Shown: positions 44,046 to 52,792, numbered from the stretch's first letter. The stretch: DNA of 64,000 nt from Paraburkholderia sp. BL9I2N2 (GCF_004339745.1 NZ_SMGP01000002.1:1426001-1490000), one strand, 5' to 3'. Numbers and translations: made by a program. The notes: a model not told the origin generated them from the sequence alone.

Positions 44046-44617
44046 CTGTGTCTCCTCGCATCTATGAATGGATAGCGGGCCGGCACCGGCTTGCCGTTGC
44101 ATCTCGCATACGGTGGCGTCCCCGAGTAGTGCCATGATCGCGGCGATCGGGCATCCGGGACCATCCCCTGAACGGGGGAGATCGATGGGGTGCGGCCGGT
44201 TCAAGCCCCAGTCACGGAGCGCGATCGTGCCGTTCGAGGCGATCTGGAGGGCCGCGCCCGCCTGCGCCAACTGCCGCGCGAATGGGTCGTCGACGGCGCG
44301 CAACGCGGCGACGGGGACCGTCAGGAGCGGCTCGGCAGATTGGAGGCAGAGGGTGAGATGACCGTGGGAGCGGTTTTGGACGCACCGGTCTTTCCGATGC
44401 TTGATTTGGCGGATCGCACAGGTCAGGCGATCTTTGAAAACGTACTCGCCACCGATCCTTCAGAAGAGACGCGGTCTCTGCTGAGTGGGTCGGAGGACGA
44501 CGGCCAGATGCCGTGCTAACACGTTGGCGTATTCATTGCCCGAAGCGTCACATGCGCGGTGACTGGGGCGACGTTGCATCGCCCCGCAAGGGATGTTTGA
44601 AAGACCCGACCTATGCC
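44046..44617. other. Intergenic region upstream of the PHA operon, 572 bp
   Basis: Holds the PHA-operon promoter with the GC palindrome. A minus-strand frame stays open from about 44475 into fadD and a plus-strand frame covers 44190-44519, but neither has a ribosome site or a recognisable protein, so I treat the stretch as non-coding or decayed. The region also ends the acyl-CoA dehydrogenase gene of the next operon. Confidence 0.5.
44164..44179. promoter_or_regulatory. GC palindrome, copy 2, upstream of the PHA operon
   Basis: TCCCCTGAACGGGGGA, 15 of 16 bases identical to the reverse complement of the copy before the LuxR-type gene. It lies 119 bp upstream of the fadD start. A common regulator, most simply the large LuxR protein, is implied. 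Confidence 0.6.
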
Positions 44618-45862
44618 CTACACCGGCTTCATCAAGTAGGGGTTTTCGCTTCCCGGCTCGTATCGCTGGGCCTTGATTTCCATGCGAGCGATGCTCTGCA
44701 GGTGAACCTCATCCGGGCCATCGGCAAAGCGCAGCGCACGCCCCCAGGTCCAGCTATCCGCCAGCGGCGTGTCAGGACTCAGCCCCATGGCGCCGAACAC
44801 CTGCATCGCCCGGTCGCAAACGGCGGTATGAACGCCCGGCACGAGCGCCTTGATCATCGAAATTTCCTTGCGTGCTTCCTTCGCGCCCACGTTATCGATC
44901 ATCCACGCGGCTTTCAGAACAAGCAGCCTCGCCTGATCGATTTCGATTCGCGACTTCGCGATCCATTCGCCGACCGTACCTTGCTCATGCAGCATCTTGC
45001 CAAATGCCGTGCGCGCTTGAGCCCGTTCCACCATCAACTCGAGCGCCAGTTCGGCGGCGCCGATCGAACGCATACAGTGGTGAATCCGTCCCGGTCCAAG
45101 GCGCGCCTGGGCGAGTGCAAAGCCGCTCCCCTCTTCGCCGAGCAGATTCGACCGAGGTACGCGCACGCCTTTGAACTCGATCTCGCAGTGTCCTTCCGGC
45201 GCCACGTGATTGACCACCGTGATATTGCGGATCATCTTGACGCCCGGCGTATCGCGAGGCACGAGAATCATGCTTTGCTGACGGTGGGCCGGTGCGTCAG
45301 GATCCGTTTTCCCCATCACGATGAAGAGCTTGCAATTCGGGTGCGCCGCGTTCGTGATGAACCACTTTCGGCCATCGATGACATAGTCGTCTCCGTCACG
45401 ACGAATCGACGTGGTGATATTGGTCGCGTCCGAGGAAGCCACCGCCGGCTCCGTCATCGCAAACGCCGAGCGGATCTTGCCGTCGAGTAGAGGCTTGAGC
45501 CACTCTTCGCGCTGAGCCGGCGTGGCAAACATATGGAGCAGTTCCATATTGCCCGTGTCCGGAGCATTGCAGTTGAATACCTCGGACGCCCACGACACGC
45601 GCCCCATGATCTCGGCCAACGGGGCGTACTCGAGATTGGTCAGCCGGGTGCCTGGCTCGTCATCCCGCAGATGCGGAAGGAAAAGATTCCAGAGGCCTTC
45701 CGCACGCGCCTGTTCCTTCAAGCTCTCCATGAAGGAAACCGGATATTGCCCCGCGCTCACTTCTTCGTGCCATTGCCGGATGCGCGGAACGATATGCGTG
45801 TCCATGAACGCGCGCACCTGCGTGCGCAGCGCTTCCATTTTCGGGTTATATGAAAAATCCAT
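44618..45862 (-). CDS. Acyl-CoA dehydrogenase, ACAD10/11-like
   Basis: A 414-residue flavin acyl-CoA dehydrogenase. Its C-terminal motif RFADGPDEVHLQSIAR, with ADGPDEVH where ordinary enzymes have YEGTxxIQ, is shared with vertebrate ACAD11 and marks this branch. SGM-type FAD/substrate loops (FAMTEPAVASSDATN, KWFITNAAHPNCKLFIVMGKT in pieces) are present. In the ACAD10/11 pathway a kinase phosphorylates 4-hydroxyacyl-CoA and this enzyme removes the phosphate to give a normal enoyl-CoA. The kinase gene follows two genes upstream in the same operon, supporting this reading. AGGAAG precedes the ATG. Confidence 0.92.
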   Translation of the reverse strand: MDFSYNPKMEALRTQVRAFMDTHIVPRIRQWHEEVSAGQYPVSFMESLKEQARAEGLWNLFLPHLRDDEPGTRLTNLEYAPLAEIMGRVSWASEVFNCNAPDTGNMELLHMFATPAQREEWLKPLLDGKIRSAFAMTEPAVASSDATNITTSIRRDGDDYVIDGRKWFITNAAHPNCKLFIVMGKTDPDAPAHRQQSMILVPRDTPGVKMIRNITVVNHVAPEGHCEIEFKGVRVPRSNLLGEEGSGFALAQARLGPGRIHHCMRSIGAAELALELMVERAQARTAFGKMLHEQGTVGEWIAKSRIEIDQARLLVLKAAWMIDNVGAKEARKEISMIKALVPGVHTAVCDRAMQVFGAMGLSPDTPLADSWTWGRALRFADGPDEVHLQSIARMEIKAQRYEPGSENPYLMKPV

Positions 45863-45929
45863 TTTGATCTTCCTGATTCCTGGTAAATGTCATCGATGCA
45901 TCGTCCAATACCGCGCATCGACCTGGTGA

Positions 45930-46694
45930 CTAAATCGTCAATCCACCGTCGACGACAATGCACTCCCCATTGGTGTAGCTCGCGGCGTCGGAGACCAGAT
46001 AAAGCACGGTACCGGCCATCTCGCGAGGCTCCGCGTGACGGCGCAGCGGAATTTTGGACATCCAGCTTTCATAGATGGCCTGATCGTCGAACAGCGCGCC
46101 GGCAAATCGAGTCTTGGTCAAGCCTGGGAGCAGCGCATTCACCCGAATCCCCAACGGCCCGCACTCCTTCGCGAATGCCCGTGTCATGTTGACGACGGCG
46201 GCTTTCGTGATCGAGTAGATCCCTTGCTTGTCGCCCGGCTGTAACGCGTTGACGGAAGCCGTGTTGACGATCGCGCCGCCGCCGTTCTCCCGCATCAACT
46301 TGCCAGCCTCTACGGACATGAAGAAGTAACCGCGCAAGTTGACTTCCACGGTCTTTTCAAATGACGCCAGATCGGTATCGAGAATGTGGCCGAAATAGGG
46401 ATTCGTCGCCGCGTTGTTGACCAGGATATCCAGACGACCATGCCGCGCACGAATATGCTGGAAGATCGCGAGAATGTCCTCGACACGACCAACGTGGCAG
46501 GGTTTTGCCTCCGCACTCCCGCCTGCGTTGTTGATCTCGCTCGCCACCGCCTCGCAATCTTCGAGCTTGCGGCTCGACACGATCACGTGGGCGCCTTGCT
46601 CGGCGAGCAACCTGGCAATCTCCTCCCCGATACCTCGGCTGGCGCCAGTCACCAGTGCAATCTTTCCTTCCAGACTAAATAAATTAGTAGTCAC
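45930..46694 (-). CDS. Short-chain dehydrogenase/reductase
   Basis: A 254-residue classical SDR with TGASRGIG (15-22), NNAA, the catalytic Ser in NTASVNAL, YSITK (YxxxK) and the C-terminal GECIVVDGGLTI. It oxidises or reduces a hydroxyacyl or keto intermediate. A GTG start is chosen since GGAGG lies five bases upstream and the protein then begins TTNLFSLEGKIALVTG; an ATG four codons earlier would bury the ribosome site. It lies between the acyl-CoA dehydrogenase and the kinase genes of the 4-hydroxyacid-type operon. Confidence 0.9.
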   Translation of the reverse strand: MTTNLFSLEGKIALVTGASRGIGEEIARLLAEQGAHVIVSSRKLEDCEAVASEINNAGGSAEAKPCHVGRVEDILAIFQHIRARHGRLDILVNNAATNPYFGHILDTDLASFEKTVEVNLRGYFFMSVEAGKLMRENGGGAIVNTASVNALQPGDKQGIYSITKAAVVNMTRAFAKECGPLGIRVNALLPGLTKTRFAGALFDDQAIYESWMSKIPLRRHAEPREMAGTVLYLVSDAASYTNGECIVVDGGLTI

Positions 46695-46740
46695 ATCTGC
46701 CTCCATGTGTTTTTTCAAGTTTCCAGTCTTGCGTGTGCCG

Positions 46741-47757
46741 TCAGATCAGGTCAACGCCCATCTTCGCAAGCGCCCCCGCCATCTCCCCGACCTGGCGCGC
46801 CTTGTCATTCGACGCATTGCCGCCCAGAGCCCGCTTCTTTACGCCCTGCGCGATGGCGGCAAGTCGGAAGAAACTGAACGCAAGATAGAAGTTCCAGTTC
46901 TCAATCGATGCAATGCTCCGCAGCCGGCAATATTGTTCGATGATCGCCGCCTCATCCGGCACGCCCAACTCCGCTCTGTTCAATCCCTCAAGCCCGGCGA
47001 TATGACCGTTGGGAGGCAGTCGCAAGCACATGCAGAAGTAAGCGAGGTCGGCTAGAGGATTACCGAGCGTGGAGAGTTCCCAGTCGAGAACGGCGCGAAC
47101 CTGCGACGAGCCGCGCGTGAAGATAAGGTTGTCGATACGAAAATCGCCGTGCACGAGCGAAGGCTTGCCGGCTTCGACGGGACAGTGCGCCGGCAACCAC
47201 GCGATCAGTGCCTCGACCGATTCCAGCACGTCGGTCTGCGCGGCTCGATACTGTTTGGTCCATACGTCGATCTGGCGCGCGAAATAATTTCCGGGGCGAC
47301 CATAGTCGGCTAAACCGACAGCCTCGACATCCACGTCGTGGAGGGCCGCCATCGTCCCGAGCAGAGCATCGTAGATGGCGCCGCGCTCTCCGACGGGCAC
47401 TTCCGGCAACGCCGGATTCCAGAAGATGTGCCCGTCCTCGAAACTCATGACGTAAAACATGCTGCCGATAACGTCACGATCCTCGCAAAGATGAAATGCG
47501 CGCGCGACAGGGACCGGCGTTTGACCGAGCGCCGTTAGCACGCGGAATTCACGGTCGACCGCATGCGCGGACTTGAGCAGCATTCCGGGCGGCTGACGCC
47601 GCAAAACATAGCTGCCGCTGCGCGCTTTCAGGAGAAACGTTGGATTGGATTGTCCGCCAACAAATTTCTCGACGGACAACGGCCCTTGAAATCCGGGCAC
47701 GTGCGCCGTCAAATAAAGCGTGAGCTTTTCGATGTCGAATTGAAGGCCAGTATTCAT
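46741..47757 (-). CDS. APH-type kinase, ACAD10/LvaA-like
   Basis: A 338-residue phosphotransferase of the aminoglycoside-phosphotransferase fold. The N-terminal lobe has GGQSNPTFLL and YVLRRQPPG; the catalytic loop VHGDFRIDN (D205, N210) and the metal motif LDWE (D225) are intact, so it should be an active ATP kinase. Such proteins act with ACAD10/11-like dehydrogenases on 4-hydroxyacyl-CoA; in Pseudomonas the levulinate operon uses a similar kinase. It lies 46 bp upstream of the SDR gene and 25 bp after the histidine-phosphatase gene. Confidence 0.9.
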   Translation of the reverse strand: MNTGLQFDIEKLTLYLTAHVPGFQGPLSVEKFVGGQSNPTFLLKARSGSYVLRRQPPGMLLKSAHAVDREFRVLTALGQTPVPVARAFHLCEDRDVIGSMFYVMSFEDGHIFWNPALPEVPVGERGAIYDALLGTMAALHDVDVEAVGLADYGRPGNYFARQIDVWTKQYRAAQTDVLESVEALIAWLPAHCPVEAGKPSLVHGDFRIDNLIFTRGSSQVRAVLDWELSTLGNPLADLAYFCMCLRLPPNGHIAGLEGLNRAELGVPDEAAIIEQYCRLRSIASIENWNFYLAFSFFRLAAIAQGVKKRALGGNASNDKARQVGEMAGALAKMGVDLI

Positions 47758-47782
47758 AGTGTTGCGGGAGTCCCGATTCGAA

Positions 47783-48457
47783 TCAACCGTAGGTGACGAA
47801 TTCGTGCCTCTCGATAGGGTCGAGATGAGGCAGCGAGTTGAAACTGACTAGCGACATTGCGGTGTCGTTAAAGACATATTGGCAAACGCTGCTATTTCGA
47901 ATCTGCAGGTTGAGTGCAATGGCGGCCGCCGCCGGCGCCTGCAGAATCTGCTGGACAAAGACGGCAATCGGACCACCGGAACTCACCACCAGGACCCGTC
48001 TGCCGCCCGCTCGCTGGATTGCGAGACGCGCGCGCTCGACGCGCGCCTGGAACTGTTGCCACGTTTCGGGAACCGGCCCGGGCAGGAGATCGTCGGACCA
48101 AAGTTGCAGCGCCTTCTTGAGGCGTTTGTAGAAGTTCTTCTTCGAACTTTCCGCAGAGGAGCCCTGCGGAAACTCGTCTTCGCCAAGAGCCGCAAACAAG
48201 CCCTGGAAATCGTATTCGTTCAAACCCGCGTCTTGCACGACCTCGACTTGCAAACCTGGCATCGCTGCGAGAATTGCGTCAGCGGTTTGCTCATGCCGTC
48301 GCATCGCGCCGATGACAACCCGATCGAACTCCAATGCGCTCTGCGCGAAGTGCTCTCCGAGCCATCGTGATTGCGTATAACCGGTAGGTGATAGTTCGTC
48401 ATAGTTGTCCGTGCCGAACGACGCCTGACCATGCCGCACAAGGTAGAGTTCCGCCAT
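47783..48457 (-). CDS. Histidine-phosphatase-fold protein with missing second His
   Basis: A 224-residue phosphoglycerate-mutase-like protein. The first catalytic motif LVRHGQASFG (R8, H9, G10) and R53/R54 are present, but the later SHGG motif is SSGG (S159-S160), so the second catalytic His is absent. It may be a weak phosphatase, a binding protein or have altered chemistry. It is the first gene of the operon with the ACAD11-like dehydrogenase and APH kinase, where a phosphorylated acyl-CoA is expected. GAGGA precedes the ATG. Confidence 0.88.
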   Translation of the reverse strand: MAELYLVRHGQASFGTDNYDELSPTGYTQSRWLGEHFAQSALEFDRVVIGAMRRHEQTADAILAAMPGLQVEVVQDAGLNEYDFQGLFAALGEDEFPQGSSAESSKKNFYKRLKKALQLWSDDLLPGPVPETWQQFQARVERARLAIQRAGGRRVLVVSSGGPIAVFVQQILQAPAAAAIALNLQIRNSSVCQYVFNDTAMSLVSFNSLPHLDPIERHEFVTYG

Positions 48458-48593
48458 GCCATCCTCGTCTAAACATGACTAGAACAATACCGAGCCCCGC
48501 CTCATTCAGGAAATTTATTGTTGTGATAGCTGGCGATAAGTTTTGGTGACACCTAATGTCCACGCTTCGATAGCCTCGACTCGGGTCGTCCGG

Positions 48594-49493
48594 CTAGGCG
48601 TTCGCTTCCCGCATGAGACCGCCGATCTGCTCGCGTAGCCAACGGTGTGCGGGATCGCCCGTGACGCTTCGGTGCCAGTAGCAATGTGACTCGAGATTGG
48701 GGAGGTCGAACGGCAGCTCCAGGATGCGCGCGTCATAACGCTGAAGGAGCGTGAGAGGTGCGGTAAGGACGAGATCGGTCCGCATCGCGATCAAGGGCGC
48801 GACCAGATAGTGCTGGACCCGAGTCCGGATCGAGCGCCTGAGACCCAGTTTGTTGAGTTCCGCGTCGACAAGACCGGGCCCCTGCCGCCGGCTGGACACG
48901 TGAATGTGACCGAACCCGAGGTAATCATCGATGGTCAGCTTCTTCTTCGAAAACGGGTGGTCCTGACGCAGCATGCAGGCATACCGGTCCCGGCTCAACG
49001 GCTCCTGCTCGAGGTATGGGTCGTCAAGCAGAGGCGCATCGATCGCGAGATTGACCGCGCCACTCGCCAATGCTTCGGGCACCTCTCTGCGCGTCGTGAA
49101 ATAGCTCTCGATGCGTATGCCGGGTGCGAGGCGCTGCAGAACTTCCTCCAGCGCAGGAAGCAGCAACGCCTCGGTCAGGTCGTTCATGCTAAGCCGGAAC
49201 GTCCGTTCCGACGACGCCGGATCGAATAGTTCGCCGGCATGGGTACTCGAATCGAGCAGCAGCAGTGCCTCGCGGACGCGCTCAATGATGTTTTCGGAAA
49301 CCGGCGTCGGTACCATGCCGGCCGACGTGCTCACAAAGAGTTGATCGTCGAACGTCTTGCGCATCCGCGCCAATGCATTGCTGACAGCAGGCTGCGTGAT
49401 GAATAGCATCTCCGCTGCACGCGTCAGGTTTCGCGTTTTATAGACTGCTTCGAAAACAACGAACAGATTCAGGTCGATCTTTGATAGACGCAT
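48594..49493 (-). CDS. LysR-type regulator of the ACAD/kinase operon
   Basis: A 299-residue LysR regulator of the LeuO/NodD-like branch (KIDLNLFVVFEAVYKTRNLTRAAEMLFITQPAVSNALAR in pieces; later SYFTTRREVPEALASGAVNLAIDAP). The start at MRLSKID is chosen with AGGGA eight bases away over a GTG seven codons earlier. It is co-directional, 136 bp upstream of the histidine-phosphatase gene, and is the likely regulator of that operon. Confidence 0.92.
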   Translation of the reverse strand: MRLSKIDLNLFVVFEAVYKTRNLTRAAEMLFITQPAVSNALARMRKTFDDQLFVSTSAGMVPTPVSENIIERVREALLLLDSSTHAGELFDPASSERTFRLSMNDLTEALLLPALEEVLQRLAPGIRIESYFTTRREVPEALASGAVNLAIDAPLLDDPYLEQEPLSRDRYACMLRQDHPFSKKKLTIDDYLGFGHIHVSSRRQGPGLVDAELNKLGLRRSIRTRVQHYLVAPLIAMRTDLVLTAPLTLLQRYDARILELPFDLPNLESHCYWHRSVTGDPAHRWLREQIGGLMREANA

Positions 49494-49571
49494 TGTCGGG
49501 TTCCCTGACGCCACCTGGAGTGGTAGTCCCTCTTTCGCACGCGAGTACGCCGTTCAAACGCGGCCAGAAAA

Positions 49572-50201
49572 TCAGCGCTTGCCCCGCCCCTCTTCCAGCG
49601 CGAATTTGTCGAGCAGCATCTGACGATTCGCGTTCAGTATTTCCTCTCCGAGTTGGGGATTGGCGTCGGCTACCGCCCGCGACAGGATGAGCGCACCGAC
49701 CATCTCGCTGTAGAACGCGATTGCCTCGCGGCGCGCTTCATCCATATCTCCGCTTTCGGCGCGCTGTTCCGCGACGAGCGCTGTCAACGTTTCAAGCATC
49801 GTTTGCAAGCCGCTTGCAAAGTGCGCCTGTGCCTCATGCCCAAGCCGGCGCACATCAGCGGTGAGGCCGGCTATCGCGCAACCCTGCTCGATATCGCTGC
49901 AATGCGTGCCGGACAGGTAAAAGTCCACCTGTCGCTTCAGGCGATTCCCGCCTGGCTCGAGCGGCGTGGCAATGGCTTCTGTCAGGTCGCGGTTGGATTT
50001 GTCCATCGCAGTCGCCACGACTTCAGCGGCCAGCGCCTCCTTCGATTCGAAGTGGTTGTAGAACCCGCCCTGGGTAAAGCCCGCGGCCTTCATCAGCGCG
50101 CTCAGGCCCACACCATCGATTCCATGCGCACGGAACAACTTCTCCGAAGCCGCAATGATGGTCTTCCGGTTCTCCACCGCCTGCTGTTTTGAAACGCCCA
50201 T
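49572..50201 (-). CDS. TetR-family repressor of the divergent OYE gene
   Basis: A 209-residue TetR-family repressor. The helix-turn-helix covers about residues 29-55 (VGLSALMKAAGFTQGGFYNHFESKEAL in pieces); the rest is the all-helical ligand domain, including Cys residues (C101, C108) that might sense electrophiles. It is divergent from an Old Yellow Enzyme gene across 152 bp that contains a long inverted repeat, so it probably represses both genes until an electrophile or quinone binds, as NemR does. That role is inferred. Confidence 0.93.
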   Translation of the reverse strand: MGVSKQQAVENRKTIIAASEKLFRAHGIDGVGLSALMKAAGFTQGGFYNHFESKEALAAEVVATAMDKSNRDLTEAIATPLEPGGNRLKRQVDFYLSGTHCSDIEQGCAIAGLTADVRRLGHEAQAHFASGLQTMLETLTALVAEQRAESGDMDEARREAIAFYSEMVGALILSRAVADANPQLGEEILNANRQMLLDKFALEEGRGKR

Positions 50202-50254
50202 CGCTCAATGCTCCCACGCCGTTGTCAGCTCAATTATAACCGCCTTCGAAAAAT

Positions 50255-50318
50255 ACAATGGTGATCGACATTGACTTTTCTCGATCGGCCCATCAAACTC
50301 GATGTCAATCACCATTGT
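50255..50318. promoter_or_regulatory. Long inverted repeat between tetR-type and OYE genes
   Basis: ACAATGGTGATCGACAT (50255-50271) and the complement of ACAATGGTGATTGACAT (50302-50318) face each other with 30 bp between; 16 of 17 bases match. Two inverted sites for a TetR dimer pair are likely, placed to cover the OYE promoter and 36 bp before its start. Confidence 0.65.
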
Positions 50319-50353
50319 GTTTGGGTGAATCTTCAAACGTCGTAGGAAAGTTC

Positions 50354-51475
50354 ATGAACATCGAAAGCAACCAGCCCCTGCACAAGCCGATTCGGCTGGG
50401 GGACCTCGATCTGCCCAACCGCATCGTCATGGCGCCGCTGACGCGCATGCGCTCGGCGAATCCCGAGCTTGTCCCGACGGCCTTGCACGCCGAGTACTAT
50501 GCGCAGCGCGCCGCGGCGGGGCTGATTGTCAGCGAAGGCATTTTCGTGAGCCCCGAGGCAGTTGGCTGGGCAGACGTGCCCGGACTCTGGAGCGAAGCCC
50601 AGGTCCGCGGCTGGAGCGTGGTGACGGATGCCGTGCATTGCGCGGGCGGCCGGATCGTCGCGCAACTCTGGCATACCGGCTCGTTGGGGCATCCGGATTT
50701 CCAGGCCGGCAAGGCGCCGCGCTCCGCGTCAGCGGTCAACCCGGAGCAGCAAAGCGTGACCGCGGCCGGCCGCAAGGAGACCGTGGTCCCGCGCGCCATG
50801 GAGAAGGACGAGATCCGCCGCACGGTCGCCGACTTCGGCCGGGCCGCATGCAACGCGATCGCAGCCGGCTTTGACGGCGTGCAGATCCAGGGCGGCTATC
50901 ACTACCTGTTCAATCAGTTCCTCAACGTTCGCACCAATCTGCGTACGGACGCATACGGTAGTTCGACGCAGAACCGGGCGCGCTTTCTGTTCGAGGTCGT
51001 GGAAACGGTGGTCGAGGCCGTCGGGGCGCAGCGCACCGGCATCAAGACGGGACCCGCAACGTCGGAGACGGGCGCCTTCGTTTCCAATGACGAAACGCTT
51101 GCCACCTCCGAATATGTGATCGGCCGGCTCAACGAATTCGATCTCTCTCATCTGCTGCTGATGGGCGCAATGGCCGACCTGTCTGCGACGCCGCTGGCCA
51201 CGCTGGCCGGAGACGGCATGTTCCGCCACTTCCGCGAGCTCTACCGCGGCAACATTATCGCCAACGTCGATATGGATCGTGCGCGCGGCAATCGGCTGAT
51301 CGAAGCCGGGCTCGTCGATATGGTCGCCTTTGGCCGACCGTTCATCGCCAATCCGGATCTGCCGGCGCGCTTCGCCGCCGATGCACCGCTTGCCGAAGTT
51401 GACTGGCCAAAGGTCTACGGCGCGACCGCCGAGGGCTACACCGACTATCCGTCCTTTCAGGCCGTGGCGGCATGA
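50354..51475 (+). CDS. Old Yellow Enzyme-family flavoprotein lacking the HxxN motif
   Basis: A 373-residue Old Yellow Enzyme-type FMN protein (12:1 barrel). The FMN-binding start MAPLTRMRSA and the C-terminal VDMVAFGRPFIANPDLPAR are normal. The substrate-binding pair H179-x-x-N182 (HAAN in the NemA paralogue of this window, same numbering) is replaced by Q179 and Y182 (IQGGYHYLFNQFL). It may therefore not bind enone carbonyls normally, or have other specificity. AGGAAA precedes the ATG. It is under a divergent TetR gene with a long inverted repeat and is followed by a SnoaL-like gene. Confidence 0.9.
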   Translation: MNIESNQPLHKPIRLGDLDLPNRIVMAPLTRMRSANPELVPTALHAEYYAQRAAAGLIVSEGIFVSPEAVGWADVPGLWSEAQVRGWSVVTDAVHCAGGRIVAQLWHTGSLGHPDFQAGKAPRSASAVNPEQQSVTAAGRKETVVPRAMEKDEIRRTVADFGRAACNAIAAGFDGVQIQGGYHYLFNQFLNVRTNLRTDAYGSSTQNRARFLFEVVETVVEAVGAQRTGIKTGPATSETGAFVSNDETLATSEYVIGRLNEFDLSHLLLMGAMADLSATPLATLAGDGMFRHFRELYRGNIIANVDMDRARGNRLIEAGLVDMVAFGRPFIANPDLPARFAADAPLAEVDWPKVYGATAEGYTDYPSFQAVAA

Positions 51476-51512
51476 CGCGCCGCAACGTCACCCATCTATC
51501 AGGAGAACATTC

Positions 51513-51914
51513 ATGACCACCATGACCGAAGCAGCCAACAAGGCCTTTGTACTCGAAGCGTTCGACACGCTTTTCAACCAACGCGACTACGCCGCAGCCG
51601 AGCGTTTCTGGTCGCCCGGCTATATCCAGCACAGCGCGCATATCGCACCGGGGCGCGACGGCCTTTTCAACCTGATCAAGACCCAGCCGCCGACCTTGCG
51701 ATACGAACCCGGCGTGATCGTGGCGGATGGCGATTACGTAATCGTGCATGGGCGCTTTTCAGGTCACGGGCGTCCCGCCGCATGGATCGCGGCCGATATC
51801 CTGCGCTTTGCGGACGGCGTGCTCGCCGAGCATTGGGACGTGCTGCAGGACGAGGCGACCGAGGCCGAATCGAATAGCGGCCTGCCCATGTTCGGGAATA
51901 GTTTTCCGAGCTGA
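51513..51914 (+). CDS. SnoaL/NTF2-like protein
   Basis: A 133-residue SnoaL-like (NTF2-fold) protein. Typical marks are VLEAFDTLFNQRDYAAAERFWSPGYIQHSAHIAPGRDG in pieces and the late AADILRFADGVLAEHWDVLQ, with H in QHSAHI in the cone-shaped pocket. Members are small cyclases, isomerases or binding proteins. AGGAGA precedes the ATG, 37 bp after the OYE gene, so it is probably co-transcribed with it under the TetR repressor. No substrate can be assigned. Confidence 0.88.
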   Translation: MTTMTEAANKAFVLEAFDTLFNQRDYAAAERFWSPGYIQHSAHIAPGRDGLFNLIKTQPPTLRYEPGVIVADGDYVIVHGRFSGHGRPAAWIAADILRFADGVLAEHWDVLQDEATEAESNSGLPMFGNSFPS

Positions 51915-52105
51915 CTCGGCCGCCATTGGCATTAACTCGTCATTTCGGCGTGCGTAGCGGGGTGCCGCCTCCCCGGTTGCGCCATGCCTCGCCGGAATGA
52001 CTGTTATGCGGCCGACGTGTCTTCTTCATTCGTTTGCATTGACCGACTATCTCTCCACCGCAGCACAACTTCAACACATCACCCTGTCTGAAGAAGGAGA
52101 TTGTC

Positions 52106-52780
52106 ATGTCACTTCAAGCGAAACTCGACGCTTTCAAAGCGGATTTCAAAGGCGGTAAAGCACCGTACTTCGCGCCGCCTGAAATTCATCCGATCATGGA
52201 ACGCGCTACCGCCGAACTCGTGGCGTCCGGTCAGGCTGAACGCGCGCTCAAAGCAGGCGACGCAGCGCCGGAATTTATTCTCAACGACCCGGACGGAAAA
52301 CCCGTCTCGTCTACCGAACTGCTGAAGCGCGGAGCGCTCGTCATCAGTTTTTATCGTGGCGTGTGGTGCCCATATTGCAATCTTGAACTGAAGGCTCTCG
52401 AGGAAGCACTGCCGTCGTTCAAGGCCGAAGGTGCCGACCTGGTCGCGATCTCGCCGCAAAATGCCGCGAATAGCCGCAAGTCGCTGCGCACCAACAAGCT
52501 GAGCTTCCCGATCCTCAGCGATACGCACAACGATGTGGCGGCGGCGTTCGGCATCCGCTTTGCCCTGCCCGACTATCTGGTCGAGTTGTACAAGAACCTC
52601 AAGAACGACTTGCCGGCGTTCAACGGCGACAATAGCTGGACTCTGCCGATGCCCGCGCGTTACGTGATCGGGCAAGACGGCACGATCCTGTATGCCGAAG
52701 TGAATCCGGACTACACGCACCGGCCTGAACCGCAGGACATGTTGCCCGTTCTTCGCCGGAAGACTGCCTCGGCCTCTTAA
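52106..52780 (+). CDS. Peroxiredoxin-like (AhpC/TSA) protein
   Basis: A 224-residue thioredoxin-fold protein of the AhpC/TSA class. The active-site motif FYRGVWCPYCNLEL has C88 and C91 (CxxC), unlike classical peroxiredoxins with a lone peroxidatic Cys; homologues detoxify peroxides. The opening MSLQAKLDAFKADFKGG in parts and late YAEVNPDYTHRPEP are family marks. AAGGAG precedes the ATG. It is separated from the OYE/SnoaL genes by 190 bp and may have its own promoter. A GC-rich hairpin follows. Confidence 0.88.
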   Translation: MSLQAKLDAFKADFKGGKAPYFAPPEIHPIMERATAELVASGQAERALKAGDAAPEFILNDPDGKPVSSTELLKRGALVISFYRGVWCPYCNLELKALEEALPSFKAEGADLVAISPQNAANSRKSLRTNKLSFPILSDTHNDVAAAFGIRFALPDYLVELYKNLKNDLPAFNGDNSWTLPMPARYVIGQDGTILYAEVNPDYTHRPEPQDMLPVLRRKTASAS

Positions 52781-52792
52781 GCCGGGCCTGCT

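Noticed and set aside
44190..44519. Plus-strand 109-codon frame and the open minus-strand extension upstream of fadD
   Set aside because: No ribosome site, no recognised domain, and overlap with the shared palindrome; better explained as promoter DNA.
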